A stretch of DNA of 64,000 nt from Sphingomonas sp. H160509 (GTDB lineage Bacteria; Pseudomonadota; Alphaproteobacteria; Sphingomonadales; Sphingomonadaceae): positions 3,182,001 through 3,246,000 of the forward strand of contig NZ_JAMXSR020000002.1 of NCBI RefSeq assembly GCF_024124765.2. Direction: 5' to 3'. Positions 17,593-27,000 of the stretch are shown here, piece by piece (the first letter of the stretch is position 1; each line of letters begins with the position of its first letter). Under the pieces are notes generated by a model. That model was not told the origin of the DNA. It did not search any database and saw only the letters and a program-made list of their open reading frames with translations. Position numbers and translations under genes: made by a program.

Positions 17593-18405
17593 ATGAAACC
17601 GCTGATTGGTCGGGACACGCGGCTGTGCATGTCGTTGTCGGCGCGGCCGGGGAATTTCGGGTCGCGGTTTCATAACCGGCTCTACGAGCTGACCGGGCTG
17701 GATTTCGTCTACAAGTCGTTCTCGACCACGGACTTGGAAGCGGCGATCGGCGGGATCAGGGCGCTCGACATTCGCGGGTGCGCGATCTCGATGCCGTTCA
17801 AGGAGGCGGTGATCCCGCTGCTCGACGAGTTGGCGCAGTCGGCGAGCGCGATCGACAGCGTGAATACGATTGTCAACGACGACGGCGTGCTCACCGGGCA
17901 CAACACCGATTACGGCGCGGTCGTCGATCTGGTTGCGGATCTCGATCGGGCGATGCCGTTCGTGGTGCAGGGATCCGGCGGGATGGCGAAGGCGGTCGTG
18001 GCAGCGCTCGGCGACAGCGGATTTCGGGGTGGCACCGTCGTCGCGCGGAACGAAGCGGCCGGGCGCGCGATCGCGGATCGCTATGGTTTTGTCTGGACGG
18101 CGGAAGCGGAAGGTGAGGGGGCGTTGCTCGTCAACGCTACGCCGCGCGGGATGGTTGGGCCGGATGCCGATGTACTGGCCTTTCCGCACGCGATGATCGC
18201 GGCCTGCACCGTAGCGTTCGACGTGGTGCAATATCCGGTCGCGACGCCGTTCCTGAAAGCTGCGGGCGAAGCAGGCAAGCGTTGCATCACCGGGGCCGAC
18301 GTGGCCACGCTCCAGGCGTTGCAGCAGTTCGTGCTGTATACGGGCGTGACGCCGTCGCTGGCTCAGGTAACGGACGCTGCGGACTGGGCGCGCGCGCATC
18401 CGTGA
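17593..18405 (+). CDS. Shikimate 5-dehydrogenase family protein (AroE-like)
   Basis: NADP-dependent shikimate/quinate dehydrogenase fold. Visible features: a substrate-site N-terminus MSLSARPGNFGSRFHN, catalytic Lys in CAISMPFKEAVIP, substrate Asn/Asp in TGHNTDYGAV, the nucleotide-binding loop VQGSGGMAKAVV, and the C-terminal TGADVATLQALQQFVLYTG. The substrate loop differs from the canonical SKSP..HN of AroE, so it may be a paralogue with another cyclic acid substrate rather than the housekeeping enzyme. ATG 17593 (MKPLIGRDTRLC) is chosen because GAGGAG lies 6 nt upstream. The frame is intact; 270 residues. It ends 5 bp from the convergent ygfZ. Confidence 0.85.
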   Translation: MKPLIGRDTRLCMSLSARPGNFGSRFHNRLYELTGLDFVYKSFSTTDLEAAIGGIRALDIRGCAISMPFKEAVIPLLDELAQSASAIDSVNTIVNDDGVLTGHNTDYGAVVDLVADLDRAMPFVVQGSGGMAKAVVAALGDSGFRGGTVVARNEAAGRAIADRYGFVWTAEAEGEGALLVNATPRGMVGPDADVLAFPHAMIAACTVAFDVVQYPVATPFLKAAGEAGKRCITGADVATLQALQQFVLYTGVTPSLAQVTDAADWARAHP

Positions 18406-18410
18406 GCGAG

Positions 18411-19148
18411 TCAGTCGGTGGGCGTATCGGTTAGCGCCGTGGCCAGCCAGGGCGCAACGATGGCGTCGCCAAGCGATTCGACGCGGCGATGCTCTACCAT
18501 CAGGCTGAGTTCGGGATAGGTCACGCGTGTCCGTCCGCTGGGTTCGGTGAACGGCGCGACGATCAGCCGGCGGTTGACCTTCGAGCGATGGTGCATCCGT
18601 GCGGTGTTCTCCTGGCCAACGTAACACCCCTTGGTGAAGCTGACGCCGTTCAGTTCGCGCGCGTTGCATTCGAGCCAGAGCGTCTCGCCCGCGCCGAGTT
18701 CGCCGACGCCTTCGGTCACCCCGAGCGACAGGCGATGCGCGTGCCAGTCGGTTGCCGGGTCGGCGGGCGGTCCCAGCCACCGGCGGCCCAGGTCCGCAAG
18801 GCGAGGGTCGGGAACGCCGCGGTCGCCTTCCGGTGCCCAATGGACTGCGAGATCGTCGAGCGCGAATGTGATTGCGCGGCGCAGGCGGTAGAGCGAGAGA
18901 CGCTTCGTCAACGCTTCGGCTTGCGCGGCCTCGATGTCGATCAGCACGTCGGTGCCGTCCGCCCACAGGATGAAGTCGAACAGCACCTTGCCTTGCGGCG
19001 ACAGCAACGCCGCCCAGGCGGGTGCGTCGGGCGTCAGCAGCGCCGTGTCGGCGGTGACCAACCCCTGCAGGAAGCCGCGTACGTCTTCGCCGGCGACGCG
19101 GATCACGCTGCGGTCGGCGAGCATCGTTCCGGGGGGATCAGTGTTCAT
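18411..19148 (-). CDS. ygfZ: Folate-binding iron-sulfur assembly protein YgfZ/CAF17
   Basis: A tetrahydrofolate-binding GcvT-like protein that helps mature or repair 4Fe-4S enzymes such as MiaB. The diagnostic motif KGCYVGQE is present about two-thirds along (SFTKGCYVGQENTARM). The N-terminal domain reads RVAGEDVRGFLQGLVTADT and SPQGKVLFDFILW, as in the family. About 245 residues, intact. The start is taken at MNTDPPGTML (19148); a longer start at 19157 adds three residues. Transcribed divergently from pyrC. Confidence 0.93.
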   Translation of the reverse strand: MNTDPPGTMLADRSVIRVAGEDVRGFLQGLVTADTALLTPDAPAWAALLSPQGKVLFDFILWADGTDVLIDIEAAQAEALTKRLSLYRLRRAITFALDDLAVHWAPEGDRGVPDPRLADLGRRWLGPPADPATDWHAHRLSLGVTEGVGELGAGETLWLECNARELNGVSFTKGCYVGQENTARMHHRSKVNRRLIVAPFTEPSGRTRVTYPELSLMVEHRRVESLGDAIVAPWLATALTDTPTD

Positions 19149-19281
19149 CCGTACCACCTAGTGCGTGCGCGGCGATTTCCAACCAAGGTATGATCCCGAC
19201 CGAAGGCCGCATCCGCCCATGCGACGAAAACCCGTGTTCGTCCGTCTGGCGTCGGGGCACGTGCGCCGATAGGAAGGCGGC

Positions 19282-20315
19282 ATGACCGACCGCCTCACGA
19301 TCCGCCGCCCCGATGACTGGCACGTCCACCTGCGCGATGGCGCGATGCTGGAGGCGGTGGCTGGGCATACCGCGCGGCAGTTCGCGCGTGCGATCATCAT
19401 GCCGAACCTGACCCCGCCGGTGACCTCGATCGCGGCGGCGCAGGCGTACCGCGGTCGGATCATGACGGCGGTTGGGGACGCCGCGTTCGCGCCGCTGATG
19501 ACGTGCTACCTCACCGACGGCACCGATCCGGTCGAGCTCGAGCGTGGCTATACCGAGGGCGTGTTCACCGCGTGCAAGTTGTACCCCGCGCATGCGACGA
19601 CCAATTCGGCGCACGGCGTCACCGATATTCGCGCGCTGACGGCTGTGCTGGAGACGTTGCAGCGGATTGGCATGCCGCTGCTGATCCACGGCGAGGTGAC
19701 CGACAAGTCGATCGACATCTTCGACCGCGAGGCAGTGTTCGTCGAGCGTGTGCTGACGCCGCTGGTGCGCGACTATCCAGGGCTGAAGATCGTGCTGGAG
19801 CATATCACGACGGCCGAGGCGGCGGCGTTCGTGGCCGAGGCGGATCACCCAATCGCGGCGACGATCACGCCGCAGCATCTGCTGATCAACCGCAACGCGC
19901 TGTTCGACGGTGGGCTTCGTCCGCACGCCTATTGCCTGCCCGTGTTGAAGCGCGAGACGCATCGGCAGGCGGTGCGGCGGGCGGCGGTATCGGGGTCGCC
20001 GCGGTTCTTCCTGGGGACGGACAGCGCGCCGCATGTCGTCGGGGCGAAGGAATCCGGGTGCGGGTGCGCGGGAATCTTCAACGCACCGTTCGCGCTGGAG
20101 GCGTATCTGCGCGTGTTCGACGAGGAGGGCGCGCTCGACAAGTTCGAGGGGTTCGCGTCGGAGCATGGCGCGCGGTTCTACGGATTGCCGCTGAACGAGG
20201 GGACGGTGACGTTGGTGCGCGGCGACGCCGAGGTGCCGACGTCGATTGGCGCGGGGATTCGGCGGTGGTGCCGTTCCTGGCGGGGACTAATGTCGGGTGG
20301 CGGTTCGAGGAGTAA
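19282..20315 (+). CDS. pyrC: Dihydroorotase PyrC, frameshifted near the 3' end
   Basis: Third step of pyrimidine synthesis, closing carbamoyl-aspartate to dihydroorotate. It is a class II dihydroorotase with a binuclear zinc site: HVHLRDG (metal His pair), the carboxylated Lys in [27 protein letters not shown] and the catalytic Asp in LGTDSAPH. The coding line is intact to about residue 325; one G is then missing from the run near 20258. Restoring it gives the standard ending [20 protein letters not shown] at TAA 20313-20315. As written, the protein would end in a wrong tail. The gene is normally essential without exogenous pyrimidines, which argues for a sequence error. Confidence 0.93.
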
Positions 20316-20350
20316 AATTACCTCCGATCGCAGTATGTCCCCAACGTTCC

Positions 20351-20430
20351 GTCATCCTGGGCTCGACCCAGGATCCAGAGCCATGCATGTCGGCGTTTGT
20401 GGCTCTGGATCCTGACTTCGTCAGGATGAC
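20351..20430. repeat. Cloverleaf-like palindromic element between convergent genes
   Basis: 80 nt. The outer stem GTCATCCTG/CAGGATGAC encloses three arms: CTGGG/CCCAG, a long GGATCCAGAGCCA/TGGCTCTGGATCC arm, and CTGAC/GTCAG with a TTCG loop. Elements of this type are dispersed in alphaproteobacterial genomes. Here it separates pyrC from the convergent gene at 20444 and may act as a bidirectional transcription end. Confidence 0.8.
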
Positions 20431-20443
20431 GGGCGGCTGGGAT

Positions 20444-20791
20444 CTACGGCTGCAGGCCCGCCTTCAACCGATCGAGCCACAGCCGCGCTTCCTTCTGCTC
20501 GCCGACTGCGCTGGCGCTGACTGGGCCTCGCGCGGCGAAGAAGTCGCGGTGGAGCGCGAACGGCTCAAGCATCAGGCGGTCGCGCATGGAGTCGATGTCG
20601 GTGCCCATCTCAGTGAGCGCGTCGATCGTCGGCGCGATCGCGGCGCGGACTCGGCGGTCCGGGGTACGGTCGAACAGGCCCAGCGAACCGGCGGCGGTTT
20701 TTTCGAGCGCTGCGAGGAGGGTGTCGCGGTATTCGGTTTCGAGGTCTTCGCGCTGGGCATCTAGACGGGCGAGGCGGTCGGGTTTTGCCAT
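20444..20791 (-). CDS. Conserved hypothetical protein, helical
   Basis: About 115 residues from ATG 20791 (MAKPDRLARLDAQREDLETEYRD), predicted almost fully helical and strongly charged. A segment before the middle reads LFDRTPDRRVRAAIAPTID and the C-terminus SAVGEQKEARLWLDRL. I do not recognise a family; similar short proteins occur in sphingomonads from memory. The longer in-frame start at 20863 adds a basic, Pro-rich stretch that looks non-coding. No signal peptide or membrane segment. Several GC-rich hairpins (for example CGTGGGC/GCCCACG at 20883-20899) lie between it and the DUF1134 gene upstream. Confidence 0.55.
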   Translation of the reverse strand: MAKPDRLARLDAQREDLETEYRDTLLAALEKTAAGSLGLFDRTPDRRVRAAIAPTIDALTEMGTDIDSMRDRLMLEPFALHRDFFAARGPVSASAVGEQKEARLWLDRLKAGLQP

Positions 20792-20973
20792 TTGCCGGGG
20801 GGTAGCGCTTGCGGGGCGGGCGTCAACTTTTGGGCTTGGCTTTCGAATCGCGCCACGAGCCAAGTCGTTGTTTGGCGCGCGCCGTGGGCAAAGCCCACGT
20901 CGTCGGACGGGGCCTTGCCCCGCCGGCCGGGCTTGTCGGAGTCAGCCGGGCGTGGCCGGCTGCCCGACTGCGC

Positions 20974-21759
20974 CTAAAACGGCAGCCACCTGCTCTTGTG
21001 GGTGATGTTCATATACCCGACGTTGACGCCCGCGCGCCAGCCGACGCCCAGACGGATCGGGATCAGGACGACGTTGCCGCGGCGGAGATAGGTCGCGGCG
21101 AAACCGCCGACCAGGTACAGCCGGCCTTCGACGGCGGGGAAGCGTTTGTAGAGTTCTTCGGTGTCGTAGAGGTTGTAGACCAGCACGAAGACCTTGTTCG
21201 CGTCGCCGCCGACGTCGAAGCCGACCGACGGACCGGTCCAGTAGACCGGCTGCTGGCCCCTCGACCTTGTGGCTCATGATCCCCGAACCGTAGCGGACAC
21301 CGAGGATGAACGCGCCCGACGCCTCTCGCCCGGCGATGTACGCGTTGGGCTGACCCTGGTCCTTGAGGATATTCTCGAGAATGCCGCCGAGCCCCGCGGC
21401 GCCCTTGCCGAACACACCTTCGCCCGCCGCTAGCAGATCGTCGCGCTCATAGGTGTCGGCGGCCTGCATCGTCGCCTCGGCGCGCGTCTCCGGGGGGCGT
21501 GTGGTGGTCGTCGTGACGGGCGGCGCGGAGTCCTGGACCGGGGTCTCCGGATAGGCGGGGTCCGGTGCGGCCGGGCGCGACGGCTGCGTGGTGGCCTGCG
21601 GACGCGAGGGGGCTGATAGGCGCGCGGCGCGAGATCGCCATCGATCGCCTGATTGGGATCAATCGTGCGGACCTGCGCGGACGCGCTCGCCGCGCCACCC
21701 ACGGCACTCCCGCAAACGGCCGTCGCAATGGCACCAAGGCCAAGCCAGAAGCTACGCAT
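20974..21759 (-). CDS. DUF1134 family exported protein, two frameshifts
   Basis: The N-terminus MRSFWLGLGAIATAVCGSAVGG is a signal peptide. It is followed by RTIDPNQAIDGDLAPRAY, then a Pro/Thr-rich linker, then the DUF1134 body: ERDDLLAAGEGVFGKGAAGLGGILE, QPNAYIAGREASGAFILGVRYGSG, FVLVYNLYDTEELYKRFPAVEGRLYLVGGFAATYLRRGN, RLGVGWRAGVNVGYMN. These parts lie in three frames, with shifts near 21605 and 21258. DUF1134 proteins are periplasmic or envelope-associated and of unknown function; in the family the linker length varies. Corrected length is about 260 residues. Confidence 0.8.
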
Positions 21760-21821
21760 GTCGATCCCCAAACCCATCGCAAACACGGGAGTCACCCCGA
21801 AGCAGGGCGGTCAACCGCTGC

Positions 21822-21854
21822 GCCACGAGTTAACCCCTGAGCCACGAGTTAACC
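21822..21854. repeat. Two 14-bp direct repeats containing GTTAACC
   Basis: GCCACGAGTTAACC at 21822-21835 and again at 21841-21854, upstream of the DUF1134 start on the minus strand. It could be a regulator or nucleoid-protein site; the spacing does not fit the CtrA TTAA-N7-TTAA consensus. Confidence 0.5.
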
Positions 21855-22043
21855 AGCGCAGGGCTTGCCGTGCAATGAACGATGGGCGCGAGCCTGTCGA
21901 ATTCGGGCTAATTCGAGTGAATGGCCGGGTAGGCCGGGACATGAGATGGCTAAATCCAGAGAATGACGAATAACGCGCTGGACGCCATTACAGGCGTTGC
22001 CCCTTCCGCCTACCCTCGCTATAGCCCCGCATCTGCTGCAGCC

Positions 22044-22136
22044 GGAGACGTGGGTGAGTGGCTGAAACCAGCGGTTTGCTAAACCGCCGTACCGGGTTTA
22101 CTGGTACCGAGGGTTCGAATCCCTCCGTCTCCGCCA
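22044..22136 (+). tRNA. tRNA-Ser (anticodon GCU)
   Basis: Acceptor stem GGAGACG/CGTCTCC, D-arm GGTGAGTGGCTGAAACC, anticodon stem-loop GCGGT-TTGCTAA-ACCGC with anticodon GCT (decoding AGC/AGU), the long variable arm typical of tRNA-Ser (TACCGGGTTTACTGGTA), T-arm GAGGGTTCGAATCCCTC, discriminator G, and encoded CCA at 22134-22136. It lies immediately upstream of the putative island, a common integration context. Confidence 0.97.
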
Positions 22137-22815
22137 TTTTTGCCAACGCATCGACCCTGCTAGCTGGCGATCTCGCCGAGCTTCAAATGCTGCGGTGACT
22201 GCTCCTGGTAACGCCCACGTATCGCAAAGCTGTAATCGTTTTGCGGCACACACCTACTCTGGTCCACTCCGTTTTTTGACGTCGCTTCGAGAGCCCGGGC
22301 TTGAAGCGGGTGTTACGAGCGCTGGACGGAGTTGAGTTGGGGGGCCGCATGCTGGGGCGGTCGATGCCGTCCTTGAGATTACCTTGCTCGTAGATAGCGT
22401 GGCGGTACCAAACCGGCATCCGGAATTGTTATAGGCGACATTTAGAGCGGGGTACTCATAACTGCCGTTGGATGTCCGTAACTGCGTCGACTGATTGCCG
22501 AGGACTGATGACGGATATCTTTCAAACATGCTTATAGCGTTTGTGATTAGACGGCGGCCATTGGCTGACTCGTTCTTTTGAAGGTTTTCGCGCTATTCGA
22601 CGATGCTGCCTTGTCGAGGGATCTGCACTGCCGGTCGGTTCCCGACGCAGATTTCTTCGAACCATGCATCGTCGTGAGGAACGACGCTGAGGCGGCAAAT
22701 CAGCGCGCTAAATCTAGCCGAAGACAAATACCGGTAGCTCCCGCAAATCCCTTACCCACCGGAAACGTCCGTTCCGGGAAAGACGTGGCTGGACGAACGT
22801 TGGCAGGAACCTACG
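22137..22815. other. Gene-poor stretch after tRNA-Ser
   Basis: I find no convincing gene here. Base composition is visibly less GC-rich than the flanks. A minus-strand frame at 22254-22529 contains STQLRTSNGSYEYPALNVAY, which looks more protein-like than the rest but has no recognisable family and no good neighbours. The stretch may be remnants of an older insertion next to the tRNA, plus the promoter region of the downstream pair. Confidence 0.4.
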
Positions 22816-24015
22816 GTGTCGGCAGCCGGGGGACTGAATTTGACCGTTGTACCAACACTCGAGCCGCTTGCGTATCATCGTGCGGTCGTCGGATACCTGA
22901 CCACGTCGGAGCCTGAGATCTGGGCTTGGGCGATGGCGCAGGAGACGCGTGGGGAACAGGTCGAAGAGGTGCGGGCGACGCTGTTGCGGCAGAATTACCG
23001 GCTCGACGCCGCGGCGCATCCTGAGATCTACGAGGATTGTCGCGCCGTGCTGGCAGTGCTGGGGGTCGAGGCGCCGGTGACGATCTATCAGGCACCCGAC
23101 AGCACGATGAACGCGGCGCTCTGGTATGTGCCCGGTGAAATCCACCTCGTGCTGTACGGCCCCGTGCTGGAAAAACTGTCGCGCGTGGAGCGTGTCGCGT
23201 TGTTCGGCCACGAACTGGCGCACTACAAGCTCTGGTCGATCGAGGGCGGTATCTATCACGTCGCCACCACGGTCCTCGATCATGTGCTGGCCTATCCGAA
23301 CGCGGCCCCCAGCCATGCGGAGACAGCGCGGATCTACCGGCTTACCACCGAGCTCTATGCCGATCGCGGCGGCGCGGTTGCCGCAAACGCCACCGCACCC
23401 GCGATCGCGACGTTGGTCAAGACGATGACCGGCTTGCTGAGCGTCGACGCCGAGGCGTATCTGCGACAGGCGGCCGAACTCGAGACGACCAAGCCGGTGG
23501 CGGAGGGCGTCACGCATCCGGAGATATTCCTGCGCGCGCAGGCGCTCGACAAATGGTGGCGGGCGGACGTCGATCTGGAGGACTGGCTGACCGAACGCAT
23601 CCGCGGGCCGCTGTCGATCGCGACGCTGGACCTGCTGCGACAGCAGGACATGACCGCGATGACGCGCGCCGTTCTTGCCAAGCTTGCCAAGGACCCGGCG
23701 GCGGGGGGCGAGGCGGTAGCGGCGCAGCTGCGGCGCTACTTCCCAGACTGGGGACCCGACGAGACACCGATCGACGCCGCCGCGCTGGCTCCGGCCAGGA
23801 TCGATGCGGCAACGCGCGAGTATCTGATCGCGCTCAGCTTCGATCTGGCGATGGCCGATCCCGACGACCGCGATGCGATGCTCGTGGCCGGTGCCCGGCT
23901 CGCCCAGGACTATGACGGGCTCGCTGCGTTTCGCGAGGCGCTCAAGCGCGATCTCAAGATGAACCGCCAAGCGATCACCCGCCTCCTCGCGCCGCTCGAC
24001 AAGGTTTCCGCATGA
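22816..24015 (+). CDS. Soluble HELAH zinc metallopeptidase (M48-like), first gene of the tRNA-Ser island pair
   Basis: A 399-residue intact protein without signal peptide or membrane segment. Zinc site: HELAH near residues 132-136 (ALFGHELAHYKLW) and, about 46 residues on, ELYADRGG, which supplies the third ligand Glu as in M48 peptidases (ELxAD). The N-terminal 110 residues precede the core strand IYQAPDSTMNAALWYVPGEIHLVL, as in M48 folds. The C-terminal half (about 210-399) is helical and unrecognised, possibly a partner- or substrate-binding part. GTG 22816 is used because AGGAA lies about 7 nt upstream. The stop overlaps the next ATG (ATGA), so it is co-translated with the giant helicase protein. 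Cleavage of a partner or host protein on activation is inferred. Confidence 0.8.
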   Translation: MSAAGGLNLTVVPTLEPLAYHRAVVGYLTTSEPEIWAWAMAQETRGEQVEEVRATLLRQNYRLDAAAHPEIYEDCRAVLAVLGVEAPVTIYQAPDSTMNAALWYVPGEIHLVLYGPVLEKLSRVERVALFGHELAHYKLWSIEGGIYHVATTVLDHVLAYPNAAPSHAETARIYRLTTELYADRGGAVAANATAPAIATLVKTMTGLLSVDAEAYLRQAAELETTKPVAEGVTHPEIFLRAQALDKWWRADVDLEDWLTERIRGPLSIATLDLLRQQDMTAMTRAVLAKLAKDPAAGGEAVAAQLRRYFPDWGPDETPIDAAALAPARIDAATREYLIALSFDLAMADPDDRDAMLVAGARLAQDYDGLAAFREALKRDLKMNRQAITRLLAPLDKVSA

Positions 24016-27000
24016 CCCAGCCCGTCTCGATGCAGCCCGTCGTTACGCTGCGCCAGCGTCTGGCCGCCGATGGCGGTAGCGTGCCGTCCGAGGATCTGTT
24101 GCGCGCGGTGCTGCCGTTGATGCGCGAGGTCGGCGCTTTGCACGCGCGCGGACTGGTCGCGGAGCTTGGCGACGAGGCGGTGGTCGATCGTGATGGCGAA
24201 CTCGCGCTCGGCCGCCCCGATGGGCGTCCGCCGCAACTGAACGAAGCGGGCATCCGTGCTGCGCAGCCGCGCGTCTCGTCGGCGTTGCGGGTGGTCGGCG
24301 AATACCGCGTGACCACCGACATCGAGACGGGATCGCAAGTCGACGATCTGCGCGCCGGCAGCTCCGGATGGGGAAAGGCCGGATGCCGACCTGCGGGAAG
24401 CGGTGAACCCCGCATACCAAATCGGCTATCGGAGTTGGGAGGAGCAGGTCGGCCATCACGACGAGCAGACCGATATCTTCTCGATCGGACTGATCCTTGC
24501 CAGCCTCGCGTGCGGGCTCGACTTCAACGATGAGACCGACGTCAGGCGCTTCTCCGCCGACCAGGGCAATCTGTTCAGGCTCAACGGCGCGTTGCATCCG
24601 GTGATCGCGTCGCTGATCGGCGAGATGACCGCGCTCAACCGGCACGAACGCGCCAGCGACCTGATCGTGGCGGCAAGCCGGCTGGAAGACTATCGCGATC
24701 AGCCGGTCGGGCTGGATGTGAACCGCGTTCTGGCGGGGGCGATCGGCGTCGGCCGAGCCGCCGCGCGGCTGTCCTCGCGCATCTGCGCGATCGTCTGTTC
24801 GACCTCTCGCGCCGCAACCGCCTGATCCATTTCCGCCCGACCCAGGCGACGGTGAACCTGACCGTCGCCAGCGTACCGATGGTGATACGCCTCGAATCGA
24901 TCCGTGCCGAGCAGCTCTGCACCTGGGATGGCAAGTTCGCCGCCGAGGTGCTGGGCGGCAAGGTCAGCCTCGCGAAATGGTTGCGGTTCGAGGACCAGCC
25001 CTACCTGCCATCGGCGTTCGACCGGGTCATTCAGGAGACGCGCCGTGATCGCGCCGAATATGGCTTCAGCCATCTCCGGCTCGTCGTCGCTTATCTGCAT
25101 TGGCACAATCTGGAAGGAGTCGCCGGACGAGCGCATCCAGTCGCCGTTGCTGTGGCTGCCGGTCGAGGTCGCCAAGCAGAAGGGCGTGCGCGATCAATAT
25201 TCGTTGCAGATTGCCGACACCGAGGCTGAGTTCAACCCGGCGCTTCGCCATTACCTGCGGCAGCTATACGATATCCAGCTGCCCGAGCGGGTCGACCTGT
25301 CGCAGACGTCGATTGCGGAAATCCAGGCGGACCTGCTCGCGCAGATCCAGCGCACCGAGCCCGGCGTGGCGCTCGCGTTGAAGACCAAGCCGGAAATCCA
25401 GCTGATCCATCAGAAGGCCGTCCAGCGGTTGCGTGTGTTCCAGCGTCGACGCGGCGCGACGGCCGGCAGCCAGGGGATCACGCGACCCGAATTCAGCTAC
25501 GATCGCGACGATTACCGGCCGCTCGGGCTCGCGCTGTTCGAGAAATACGTGAAGCCGAGCCCGCTGCCCCAACGGATTGCGGTGGGGGGCGGCGATGCCG
25601 CCACGGCCCGATCGCATGGCGGCGGAGGCCGAAGCGACGTCCTTCGCGCTGGCCGGCGGCGAAGGTCACCGGTTCTCGTGGGAGATCGACCTGACGCAGG
25701 TCACGCTGGCGAACTTCAACTACAAGAAGATGTCGCTGGTGCGCGACTATACCCAGCTGATCGACGACCGGGTCACGCCGCCGTCGTTCGACACGGTGTT
25801 CTCGATCGAGCCGCGCCCGATCGAGGCCTCGCCGCCGCCACCGCTCGCACCGTCCGACCTGTGGAGCGTAGTGCCCGCCGATGCGACGCAGGAGGTGGCC
25901 GTCTCGATGGCGCGGACCGGGCGCAGCTTCATCATCCAGGGGCCGCCCGGCACCGGCAAGTCTCAGACCATCACCAACCTGATCGCGGACTATGCCGCGC
26001 GCGGCAAACGCGTGCTGTTCGTGTGCGAGAAGCGCGCCGCGCTCGACGTCGTGTTCAACCGGTTGAAACAGGCCGGGCTCGATCGGTTGGCGTGCCTGAT
26101 CCACGATTCACAGGAGGACAAGAAGAGCTTCGTCCTCGATCTGAAGGATTGCTACGAAAGCTGGAACAAGGTCGACGATGCGATCGACCATCATCGCGCC
26201 ACCCGCGATCGGACGGTCGCGGCGCTGTCGCAGCATCTCGGCCGGATCGCGGCGTTCGATCGGGCGATGGCGCATCTACCGACGGACTCGACGGTCACGC
26301 TGCGGGCGATGATCCGCCGAATGCTCGCGCTGCCCGAGCCGACCGGGGCCGATCCCGCGACCCGCGAGCGCTTGCCGACACTGGTGGAATGGGACGCAAA
26401 TCGGGCCTTGGCGGATCGCATCCACCGGACGGTCAGCGACGCGTTTGGTCTCGACAGCCTCGCCGAGCATCCGTTCGCCAGACTGTCCCCGGCGACGGTC
26501 GCCGACGAGCGATGCTATGCGCAGGTGTCGGCGATGGTCGCGGAGGGCGAGCAGCTGTTCGACCGGATCGATCCTATGCTGGAGGACGACGGCACCCTGG
26601 TGTCGGGGGATACCAGCCTGGCGGATGCGCTCGTCGTAGTGCGATCGGCATCGGCGGCGGTGCAGACGAACCTTGCGGGCAACCTCGATCTGCTCGACCC
26701 GACCTCGGCCGCGTCGCGCGAGTTTCGCGACGCTAGCGCCGTGTGTGCCGCAGCTGCGTCGAAACACGCGGCGGCGGCGGACGCGGCAGGGCATTGGACC
26801 GATCCGCTATCCCCCGAGGACGCGGATGCCGCGCTCGATCAGGCGCGTCGACAGGAGCCGGGCTTTTTCAAGTTCCTGAGCGGAAGCTGGAACCGCCTCA
26901 AGCGCACAATCCACGAACGCTACGATTTCTCGGCGCATGCCGTCGAACCCAGCATCACCGTCGTGCTCGAACGGCTGGTGGCACGCCAAGTTGCGGCGGC

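Noticed and set aside
21822..21854. CtrA binding site
   Set aside because: Two TTAAC elements exist but their spacing is 15 nt, not the 7 nt of the consensus.
22254..22529. Minus-strand ORF of 91 residues after the tRNA
   Set aside because: Not convincing as a gene: no recognisable family, no clear RBS, no conserved neighbour.
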